A stretch of DNA of 11,743 nucleotides, taken from assembly GCA_018895795.1 (NCBI GenBank), contig JAHINZ010000490.1, forward strand, positions 1 through 11,743, given 5' to 3'. A model generated the notes under the pieces. The model was not told the origin of the DNA and did not search any database. It saw nothing but the letters and a program-made list of their open reading frames with translations. Below, piece by piece: positions 1-5,865 of this stretch. Within the stretch, counting starts at the first letter, position 1; each line of letters starts with the position of its first letter. This DNA is from Alphaproteobacteria bacterium. GTDB lineage: Bacteria; Pseudomonadota; Alphaproteobacteria; Caulobacterales; Caulobacteraceae. A program made the translations under genes and the position numbers.

Positions 1-611
1 CGGAGCCGGTCGAGGTGGCGACCCCCGCGCCGCCCGAACCCCCTCTGCCGCCGGCGCCGCCCGCCCCGCCGCCGCCCCCGCCGCCGCCGCCCGCCCCGCC
101 GGAAGCCGTCATTCACAGCAGCTATTACCGGACGGCCACGGCCGCCGAGGTCCGCGGCGCCGACGAAGCGCGGGCGCGCGCCGAGGACGCCCGGGCCCAA
201 GCTGACGAGACCCGGCGTCAGGCCGACCAGGCCCGCGTCCAGGCCGACAAAGCCCGACACCAAGCCGACCACGACCGCGTCCGCGCCGAGTTGGCGAGGG
301 TCGAAGGGACCTGGGCGCGCCTGACCGGGGAGCGCGCGCGCGCCGAGGCCGGACGACAGTTGGTCGAGGCCCGCGTCCAGATGGCGCAAGGCGCCCAGCA
401 GATGCGCAACAGCGCCAAGGACCTGCGCGCCGAGGCCGTCCGCCTGCGCGATCCCGCCTATCGCGCCCGGCAGATCGCCGACAACCGGACCCGCGGCAAT
501 GTGGTCACCGACGCCGAGTTGCTGGATGTCGCCCGCCGCATGCCGGCCCAGGCCGACCAGATGGACCGTGAGGCTGATCAGTTGGAGCGGGACGCCCGCA
601 AAGCGAGCTAG
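1..611 (+). CDS. Proline-rich, coiled-coil protein, 3' part only
   Basis: Function not recognised. The frame is open to the left edge with no stop, reading Glu-Pro-Val-Glu before a GTG at 15, so this is probably the C-terminal part of a longer protein. Counting from that GTG, residues 4-29 are mostly proline with alanine and include a run of nine prolines. Residues about 42-146 form a highly charged Ala/Arg/Glu/Gln segment with clear seven-residue periodicity (for example QADQARV, QADKARH, QADHDRV), strongly predicting a coiled coil. A second short charged helix occupies about 173-196. There is no cysteine and no membrane segment in the visible part. A proline-rich linker before an Ala/Arg-rich helix also occurs at the C-terminus of some Caulobacter BlaR1/M56-type membrane peptidases, which is one possibility that cannot be tested without the upstream sequence. 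A GGAG at 2-5 could serve the GTG as a ribosome binding site, so a short free-standing protein is not excluded. Confidence 0.7.
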   Translation, partial: EPVEVATPAPPEPPLPPAPPAPPPPPPPPPAPPEAVIHSSYYRTATAAEVRGADEARARAEDARAQADETRRQADQARVQADKARHQADHDRVRAELARVEGTWARLTGERARAEAGRQLVEARVQMAQGAQQMRNSAKDLRAEAVRLRDPAYRARQIADNRTRGNVVTDAELLDVARRMPAQADQMDREADQLERDARKAS

Positions 612-639
612 AGGCCGAGGTCGAAAGCGGATGCGAATT

Positions 640-767
640 CCCTCTCCCCTTGCGGGAGAGGGTGGGCCGCGAAGCGGGTCGGGTGAGGGGTCTTGCGCGC
701 CGACCCGATAGGCCTTTCAGCCCCTCATCCGGCGCTTCGCGCCACCTTCTCCCGCAAGGGGAGAAGG
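640..767. repeat. Inverted repeat, family 1, between convergent genes
   Basis: Two related arms of about 50 nt face each other at 640-690 and 721-767. Each contains its own hairpin with a 9-bp stem and 5-nt loop (stems 640-648/654-662 and 745-753/759-767). The arms share a GTGAGGGG-type inner end. The element lies between convergent genes ending at 611 and 792, so it may act as a two-way terminator, although no long T-tract follows. A shorter single-arm copy is at 10175-10200. Confidence 0.85.
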
Positions 768-791
768 ATCCCCGCGCCGCGACGCCCCGCC

Positions 792-1268
792 TCAGAACCC
801 CGCCTTGACCTCGACCGCCACCACGTTGCGGGGCGAGCGTGACGGCCGCAGGTCGCCGTCGACCACCACGCGGTAGGGGCCTTCGCGGGCGTCCAGCGGA
901 TGGCCGTTGACGGTGTCGGCCAGGATCACCGGATTGGCGCGATAGACCGGGTCGGTCTCGGCGATCGACAGCAGGCTGGTGAAACCGTCGCCGGCGCGCA
1001 GCACCACCACCTGGTTCAGATACCGCCCCATCAGCCGCTCTCCCGCCACCACCCCGGCCTTGAGCAGGGCCTCGTGCAGCACCGCGCCCTCATAGGTCAC
1101 GGCCTGCCCCTTGACCTGGATCGTCGCCTTGGCGCGCGGCAGGGCCGCGACCTCGGCGGGGGTCAGGATCACCGAGTCCCGCCCCGCCACCGTGACCTTG
1201 AGGTCCTGGGCCAGAACGGGCGAGGCGATGAGGGCGAGGGCGGCCGCGAGGGCGAGCAGGATGCGCAT
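792..1268 (-). CDS. Small secreted protein with sulfite-oxidase-like (Oxidored_molyb) fold, no cysteine
   Basis: A protein of 158 residues. Residues 1-20 are a signal peptide ending VLA before Gln21, so the product is probably periplasmic. The rest resembles the molybdopterin-binding domain of the sulfite oxidase/YedY family in reduced form: a YEGAVLHEALLKAG segment at 59-72, a loop region around 95-125, and the C-terminal motif EGPYRVVVDGDLRP at 129-142 followed by a final beta strand. In active family members a conserved cysteine ligates molybdenum; this protein has no cysteine anywhere, so it is probably not a conventional Mo enzyme and may be a binding or structural relative. It starts 31 nt after the RhtB-type exporter gene on the same strand and is probably cotranscribed with it. 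A GAGGGG sequence sits directly against the ATG, unusually close for a ribosome binding site. The fold assignment is fairly sure; the function is unknown. Confidence 0.8.
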   Translation of the reverse strand: MRILLALAAALALIASPVLAQDLKVTVAGRDSVILTPAEVAALPRAKATIQVKGQAVTYEGAVLHEALLKAGVVAGERLMGRYLNQVVVLRAGDGFTSLLSIAETDPVYRANPVILADTVNGHPLDAREGPYRVVVDGDLRPSRSPRNVVAVEVKAGF

Positions 1269-1299
1269 CCCCTCAGGGTGGCGCCCCGCCCCGGGTCTG

Positions 1300-1908
1300 T
1301 CACCCCGCCTTCAGCTCGCTCATCAGCGGATACAGCGACGCGACCAGCAGCACGGCCATGGTGACATTGAAGGTCCGCAGCACGGCCGGGCGGTCCAGGT
1401 GGCCCCGCAGACCCTGGCCGAAACCGGCCCAGGCGGCGCTGCACGGGACACCGCACAGCATGAAGGTTCCGGCCAGGATCAGGGCCGTCAGGGCGCCGCC
1501 GCCCTCGGGCGTATAGGTGGTGGCCGCGCCCAGGGCCATGGCCCAGGCCTTGGGGTTGAGCCCCTGAAAGCCGGCCGCCTGCAGGAAGGTCATCGGCCGA
1601 CCGCCGGCGGTCTTGTCGCTGACGCCCTTGGCCGTGGCGATCTTCCAGGCCAGCCACAGCAGATAGGCGGCCCCGACCCAGCGCAGCACCTGATGCAGCA
1701 CCGGCAAGGCCTTGAACACGCCCGACAATCCCCAGCCCATCGCCACCACCATCACGCCCAGGCCCGCGCTGATCCCCAGGATGTGCAGGATCGTGCGGCG
1801 AAAGCCGAAATTCGCGCCCGACGCCAGCAGCATCATGTTGTTGGGGCCCGGCGTGCCGGCGGTGGCGAAGGCGAACAGGACAAAGGCCAGCAGCAGATCA
1901 GGGGTCAT
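1300..1908 (-). CDS. LysE/RhtB family amino-acid exporter
   Basis: A 202-residue inner-membrane protein, the usual length for RhtB-type exporters, which expel amino acids or similar small metabolites using the proton gradient. The family hallmark near the N-terminus is present (GTPGPNN at 18-24, then a small loop with GANFGFRRT at 31-39), as is QGLNPKAW at 115-122. Hydrophobic segments lie at about 4-24, 41-62, 68-90, 112-131, 138-158 and 180-196, consistent with six helices. The ATG at 1908 is preceded by GGAG at suitable spacing and the protein starts MTPDLL. The frame remains open much further upstream, but that part runs antisense to the regulator gene and is not coding. It is divergent from a MocR-type regulator, a common pairing in which the regulator controls the exporter. 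The substrate cannot be told from the sequence. Confidence 0.92.
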   Translation of the reverse strand: MTPDLLLAFVLFAFATAGTPGPNNMMLLASGANFGFRRTILHILGISAGLGVMVVAMGWGLSGVFKALPVLHQVLRWVGAAYLLWLAWKIATAKGVSDKTAGGRPMTFLQAAGFQGLNPKAWAMALGAATTYTPEGGGALTALILAGTFMLCGVPCSAAWAGFGQGLRGHLDRPAVLRTFNVTMAVLLVASLYPLMSELKAG

Positions 1909-1974
1909 GGCGAGGCTCCACGGCGAGAGAATGTCACTGTGATGTTGATGATTGATCCATGAGTCAAAATAAGT

Positions 1975-1991
1975 ATTGTCATGATGACAAT
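1975..1991. promoter_or_regulatory. 17-bp palindrome, candidate operator between exporter and MocR-type regulator
   Basis: Two perfect 8-bp arms, ATTGTCAT and ATGACAAT, flank a single G at 1983. It lies in the AT-rich gap between the divergent genes, 13 nt before the regulator's preferred ATG. A smaller palindrome, TCAC-T-GTGA, is at 1934-1942. A -35-like TTGACT for the exporter lies on the minus strand at 1962-1967, but no good -10 follows. Autoregulation and control of the exporter from this site is inference. Confidence 0.5.
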
Positions 1992-2004
1992 TATGGAGAC
2001 CGCC

Positions 2005-3387
2005 ATGGCCGCCTGGATTCCGACCTTGAGCGACGGCGAGGCGCCGCTTTATGAGCGCCTGGTCGACGCCCTGCGCGGCGACATCGCCTCGGGGGCCTTG
2101 GCGGCCGGCGCGCGTCTGCCGCCGCAGCGCGACCTGGCCCACCGTCTGGGCCTGGGCCTGGGCACGGTGACCCGCGCCTATGTCGAGGCCGAGAAGGCGG
2201 GACTGGTCCAGGCCCATGTGGGGCGCGGCAGTTTCGTGCGCGGCGGGGCGGCGGCGCGGCCGTCCGCCGCCCCCGACGGCGGCCTGATCAATCTGGCCCA
2301 GAACATCGCCCCCCGCGGCCCGGCCGACCTGCGGATCGCCGACACCCTGAGCCGACTGCGCCGACGCGGCGACCTGCTGGACCACCTGGCCTATGCCCCG
2401 CCGGCCGGGATGGAGGTCCAGCGCCGGGCGGGCGCCGCCTGGCTGGCGCGCACCGGCGGCCTGACGGGCGCCGACTGGACCCGCCTGATCGTCTGCGCCG
2501 GCGCCCAGCAGGGCCTGGCCCTGGCCTTCGGCGCCGTGACCCGGCCCGGCGACACGGTGCTGTGCGAGGCCTCGACCTTCTATGGCGTCAAGGCCCTGGC
2601 CGAGCACATGGGCTATGGCCTCAAGGGCCTGGCCATGGACGCCCAGGGCCTGCGCCCGGACGTGCTGGACGAGGCCGCCGCGACCGGCGCCTACAAGGTG
2701 CTGGCCGTGCAGCCCACCTTGCAGAACCCCACGGGCCGGATCATGAGCGCCGGTCGCCGGGCCCAGATCATCGCGGTGGCCCGCAAGCACGACCTGATGA
2801 TCATCGAGGACGACATCTATGCGGTCTACGCCCCCGGCGCGCCGCCGCCGTTCGCGGTGCTGGCCCCCGAGCGCACCTTGCACGTCTCGGGGGTGTCCAA
2901 GTCCCTAGCCCCGGGCCTGCGCACCGGCTTTCTGATCGTCCCGCCGGGCGATCACCTGGACCGCGTGCTGCGCGCCGTCCGGGCCCTCAGCTACGCCCCG
3001 CCCAGCTTCGGCGGCCTGATCGCGACCCAGTGGATCGAGGACGGCGCGGCGGACGCGATCGTCGGCGAGATCCGGACCGAGATGACCGCCCGCCTGACCC
3101 TGGCCCGCCAGATCCTGGGCGACGCGATCGAGGTCCCGATGTCGGCCAGCGCGCCGCATGTCTGGCTGGCGATGAGCGAACTGGACGCCGAGCGCCTGGC
3201 CGGCCGGGCCCTGCGCGGCGGCGTCGAGCTGACCCCGCCCTCGGCCCCGGTGGTGACGCCGGGCCTGACCCCCGGCGTGCGCCTGTGCCTAGGCGCGGCC
3301 CGCGACCGCGACGACCTGGAGCGCGGCCTGCGGATCGTCGCGGCGGCGCTTGCGGACGTGGATGAGCGGGCGCGGGCGGTGATCTAG
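2005..3387 (+). CDS. MocR/PdxR-type GntR regulator with aminotransferase-like domain
   Basis: A 460-residue transcription factor. Residues 10-80 form a GntR winged helix (APLYERLVDALRGDI, then GTVTRAYVEAEKAGLV and the wing GRGSFVRGG). Residues about 95-455 form a fold-type I PLP aminotransferase domain: QNPTG at 240-244 contacts the cofactor, an Asp in IEDDIY at 267-272 binds the pyridine nitrogen, and Lys299 in SGVSKSLAPGLRTG is the expected Schiff-base lysine. Arg427 in GVRLCLG is the likely carboxylate-binding arginine. Such proteins sense PLP or amino-acid adducts rather than act mainly as enzymes. I prefer the ATG at 2005 because GGAG lies at 1995-1998 with 6-nt spacing and the reading matches the usual short N-terminus. 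The in-frame ATG at 1981 would sit inside the candidate operator. Divergence from an RhtB exporter suggests control of amino-acid export; the ligand is unknown. Confidence 0.93.
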   Translation: MAAWIPTLSDGEAPLYERLVDALRGDIASGALAAGARLPPQRDLAHRLGLGLGTVTRAYVEAEKAGLVQAHVGRGSFVRGGAAARPSAAPDGGLINLAQNIAPRGPADLRIADTLSRLRRRGDLLDHLAYAPPAGMEVQRRAGAAWLARTGGLTGADWTRLIVCAGAQQGLALAFGAVTRPGDTVLCEASTFYGVKALAEHMGYGLKGLAMDAQGLRPDVLDEAAATGAYKVLAVQPTLQNPTGRIMSAGRRAQIIAVARKHDLMIIEDDIYAVYAPGAPPPFAVLAPERTLHVSGVSKSLAPGLRTGFLIVPPGDHLDRVLRAVRALSYAPPSFGGLIATQWIEDGAADAIVGEIRTEMTARLTLARQILGDAIEVPMSASAPHVWLAMSELDAERLAGRALRGGVELTPPSAPVVTPGLTPGVRLCLGAARDRDDLERGLRIVAAALADVDERARAVI

Positions 3388-3441
3388 GGGGACAGCTTGC
3401 CGCCGGCGCGCCTATCCCAAAGGGAGAGGATCTACTGCCGG

Positions 3442-4581
3442 CTACTCCGCCGCGAGCGCCTCGGCGTCGGCGACGGCCTTCAGTTCGGCGGCGCGCTGTT
3501 CGACCAGCTCGACGATGTGCTCGATCATGCCGTCATTGGACTGTTTGTGGTCGGCCTTGCCGGCCATATAGACCATGCCCGAGCCGGCCCCGCCGCCGGT
3601 GAAGCCCAGGTCGGTCATCAGGGCCTCGCCCGGGCCATTGACCACGCAGCCGATGATCGACAGCGACATCGGCTGGCTGATGTGGGCCAGGCGCTCTTCC
3701 AGGGCCTCCACCGTCTTGATGACGTTGAAACCCTGACGGGCGCAGGACGGGCAGGCGATGATGTTGACGCCGCGGTGGCGCAGGCCCAGCGACTTGAGGA
3801 TGTCGAAGCCGACCTTGATCTCCTCGACCGGATCGGCGGCCAGGGAGACGCGGATGGTGTCGCCGATGCCGGCCCACAGCATCGCGCCGATGCCGATCGA
3901 CGACTTCACCGTGCCGGTGCGCAGGGCCCCGGCCTCGGTGACGCCCAGATGCAGCGGGCAGTCGATGCGCTCGGCCAGCTGATAATAGGCCGCCACCGTC
4001 ATGAACGGATCCGACGCCTTCACGCTGATCTTGAACTCGTGGAAGTCGTGGTCCTGCAAGATGCGGGCGTGGTTCAGCGCGCTCTCGACCATGGCGTCGG
4101 GGCAGGGCTCGCCATACTTTTCCAGCAGTTCGCGCTCCAGCGAGCCGGCGTTGACGCCGATCCGCATCGAGCAGCCGTGGTCGCGGGCCGCCTGGATCAC
4201 GTCACGCACCCGGTCGGGGCTGCCGATATTGCCCGGATTGATCCGCAGGCAGGCCGCGCCGGCCTGGGCCGCCTCGATGCCGCGCTTGTAGTGGAAGTGG
4301 ATGTCGGCCACGAGCGGGACCTTGGACTCGCGGGCGATGGTCTTGAAGGCCGCCGTGCTGTCAGTGTCGGGGCAGGAGACGCGGACGATGTCGGCCCCGG
4401 CCTCTTCCAGCTGACGGATCTGCTCCAGCGTCGCCTTGGCGTCGCTGGTCAGGGTGTTGGTCATCGACTGCACGGTGATCGGCGCGTCGCCCCCCACCTC
4501 GACAGTCCCGACACGGATCTTGCGCGACACGCGACGCGTGATCGAACGCCAGGGGCGAAGGTGGGTGTGATCTGCGGCCAT
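3442..4581 (-). CDS. ispG: 4-hydroxy-3-methylbut-2-enyl diphosphate synthase (flavodoxin-type)
   Basis: IspG (GcpE) carries out the reductive ring opening of methylerythritol cyclodiphosphate to HMBPP, the penultimate step of the MEP isoprenoid pathway, in the cytoplasm. The 379-residue length fits the short bacterial form without the extra domain seen in plants. The N-terminal TIM barrel covers about 20-265 (VGGDAPITVQSMTNT, ADIHFHY, LRINPGNIG). The C-terminal iron-sulfur domain contains Cys277 and Cys280 in ACPSCARQG, Cys312 in GCVVNGPGE and Glu319. These match the four 4Fe-4S ligands of E. coli IspG (C270, C273, C305, E312) with a constant offset of seven. The gene lies 106 nt downstream of the rodZ-like gene on the same strand and converges with the MocR-type gene. 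There is no Shine-Dalgarno before the ATG; see the promoter entry for a possible leaderless start. Confidence 0.98.
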   Translation of the reverse strand: MAADHTHLRPWRSITRRVSRKIRVGTVEVGGDAPITVQSMTNTLTSDAKATLEQIRQLEEAGADIVRVSCPDTDSTAAFKTIARESKVPLVADIHFHYKRGIEAAQAGAACLRINPGNIGSPDRVRDVIQAARDHGCSMRIGVNAGSLERELLEKYGEPCPDAMVESALNHARILQDHDFHEFKISVKASDPFMTVAAYYQLAERIDCPLHLGVTEAGALRTGTVKSSIGIGAMLWAGIGDTIRVSLAADPVEEIKVGFDILKSLGLRHRGVNIIACPSCARQGFNVIKTVEALEERLAHISQPMSLSIIGCVVNGPGEALMTDLGFTGGGAGSGMVYMAGKADHKQSNDGMIEHIVELVEQRAAELKAVADAEALAAE

Positions 4582-4588
4582 GACGACA

Positions 4589-4616
4589 ATCTAAGGCTTT
4601 TGCGGCCGGAACCCAA
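4589..4616 (-). promoter_or_regulatory. Candidate ispG promoter giving a leaderless or nearly leaderless mRNA
   Basis: On the minus strand TTGGGT (4611-4616) is followed after 16 nt by TTAGAT (4589-4594), a fair sigma-70-type pair. Only 7 nt separate the -10 from the ispG ATG at 4581, so transcription would begin at or next to the start codon. No Shine-Dalgarno is visible, which agrees. Leaderless genes are common in Caulobacter (established). The assignment is inferred from sequence alone. Confidence 0.4.
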
Positions 4617-4687
4617 GGGTCTCCGTTCGATACGCTCGATCGCCGGCCGCGCTGAGATAAGGCTGCCGGACGGGCGCGAGCGCCGGT

Positions 4688-5710
4688 CTAGGCGGCCGGC
4701 TTGACCAGCTTGCTCAAGGCCGTGGTGGAGGCCGTGAGCCGGCCCGTCATCACGCCGCCGGTATAGACGTCGAAATTCGACGGATCGGAGACGTCGGCGG
4801 ACAGGCCCATCGAGCGGGGCGCGCGGAAGGCTTCGCCGGCGCTGAGCTGACGGGCGAAATAGACCGATCCGTCCGCCCCGCGCACCACCAGGGTCGCGGC
4901 CTTGCGGGCCAGAAGCACAACGCCCGAGCTGTCGGCGGCGGCGGCGCCATAGACGGCCCCGCGCGGCTTGAACGGCGAGCCCAGGGCGGCGACATGGGCG
5001 GCGTCGATCTCGGGCCCGCCCGAGGCCGCCGCGGAGGCGCGCGCCTTGGACGCGGCGGTGGCGGCGTCGGCCGAACCGCCATTGGCGGCGGCGTCATCCA
5101 GACCCGGCGTCTTGTAGGGCTCGGGCGTGGTCGATTCGACCGGGGCCGGCAGCGGCGCGCCCAGCGAGACGGCCGAACCGGCCGGGGCCGAAGCCGAGCG
5201 CGGCGCGGTCGCATTGGCGGCGACCTGGCTGGAGGGGGCGTCCTTCTCCATGGCGCGTCGGGCCACGTTCCACAGCAGGATCGCGCCGATCAGCAGCATG
5301 CCGGCCACCAGCACCAGGGCCAGGCGCGGATCGCGTTCGTGACGCACGCCGACCGGCGCGCGCAGCGGCTCGCCCTCGTCGGGAACGTCGTTCTTGAAGC
5401 GCAGCACGGCGGCCTCGCCGTCCAGACCCAGCAGGTTGGCGTAGGCGCGGACATAGCCGATCGTGAACGGACGCGAGGGCAGCTCCTCCAGCCGCAGGTC
5501 CTCGAGCGCGTCGATATAGCTTTGACGGATGCGCGTGGCGTCGGCCACGTCCTGGGTGGTGAGTCCCCGGAAGGTGCGGGCGGCCCGCAGCGCGGCGCCG
5601 ATATCGACACCCTCTTCAACCGATGGCTGACCGACCGCCACGAAACCCTCATCGGGCTCGACGTCGGAAACCAGATGCAAGTGCCTTACACTGCCCGTAT
5701 CCAGCGCCAT
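4688..5710 (-). CDS. rodZ: RodZ-like cell-shape protein (HTH_25, one membrane helix, DUF4115)
   Basis: RodZ links the MreB cytoskeleton to the elongation machinery across the inner membrane. This 340-residue protein has the expected order: a cytoplasmic Xre/HTH_25-type helix-turn-helix at about 36-105 (DIGAALRAARTFRGLTTQDVA, then RPFTIGYVRAYANLLGLD), a basic stretch and one membrane helix at about 129-149, a long low-complexity Ala/Ser/Pro linker at about 157-235, and a C-terminal periplasmic DUF4115-type beta domain at about 262-326 (LVVRGADGSVYFARQLSAGE). The N-terminal 35 residues are an extra acidic extension. Upstream of the ATG at 5710 only weak AGG or GGGGTGA matches are seen, so the start is moderately supported. 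It is followed by ispG, as in E. coli, where rodZ (yfgA) also neighbours ispG. The HTH in this family contacts MreB rather than DNA, though DNA- or RNA-linked roles have been proposed. Confidence 0.9.
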   Translation of the reverse strand: MALDTGSVRHLHLVSDVEPDEGFVAVGQPSVEEGVDIGAALRAARTFRGLTTQDVADATRIRQSYIDALEDLRLEELPSRPFTIGYVRAYANLLGLDGEAAVLRFKNDVPDEGEPLRAPVGVRHERDPRLALVLVAGMLLIGAILLWNVARRAMEKDAPSSQVAANATAPRSASAPAGSAVSLGAPLPAPVESTTPEPYKTPGLDDAAANGGSADAATAASKARASAAASGGPEIDAAHVAALGSPFKPRGAVYGAAAADSSGVVLLARKAATLVVRGADGSVYFARQLSAGEAFRAPRSMGLSADVSDPSNFDVYTGGVMTGRLTASTTALSKLVKPAA

Positions 5711-5865
5711 TTCGGCCTATTCACCCCAAAAATCGCGTCACGCGCGAGCGCCACGCCCCACCCCGCTCCGTATTGCACGAAGCGCTTAACAGTTCTTTGT
5801 GGATATCAAAGTAAGTTACGGGATTCAATACACTAAACAGCAAAGCTTGGTTAACCGCCCGCGGA
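5711..5865. other. AT-rich gap between ptsP and rodZ, probable rodZ promoter region
   Basis: The stretch from about 5776 to 5853 is clearly more AT-rich than its surroundings and lies just upstream of rodZ on the minus strand, so a promoter is likely here. Several weak -35/-10 pairs are possible and none is clearly best. It holds a GATTC (GANTC) site at 5822-5826, CTTTG/CAAAG arms around 5796-5812, and no obvious intrinsic terminator for ptsP. Confidence 0.4.

Noticed and set aside
1981..2004. Earlier ATG for the MocR-type regulator at 1981.
   Set aside because: It falls inside the palindrome, has no ribosome binding site, and adds eight residues unlike the family N-terminus.
1909..2883. Long open extension of the exporter frame upstream on the minus strand.
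   Set aside because: It lies antisense to the well-supported MocR-type gene, has Gly/Gln/Arg/Ala-rich shadow composition, and the exporter has a good start at 1908.
3388..3441. Possible terminator between the convergent MocR-type gene and ispG (TCCC-AAA-GGGA).
   Set aside because: Only a 4-bp stem with no T-run on either strand.
4602..4650. GCGGCCGG/CCGGCCGC arms in the rodZ-ispG gap.
   Set aside because: Short GC-only arms with a 33-nt spacer and no T-tract; expected in GC-rich DNA and overlapping the likely ispG promoter.
3397..4704. Plus-strand open frame of 435 codons across ispG.
   Set aside because: ispG on the minus strand has every catalytic residue; the plus frame is a high-GC codon-bias shadow.
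5798..5806. DnaA-box-like sequence (TGTGGATAT, one mismatch to the consensus) before rodZ.
   Set aside because: A single copy with one mismatch is expected by chance a few times in a window this size, and no cluster is present.
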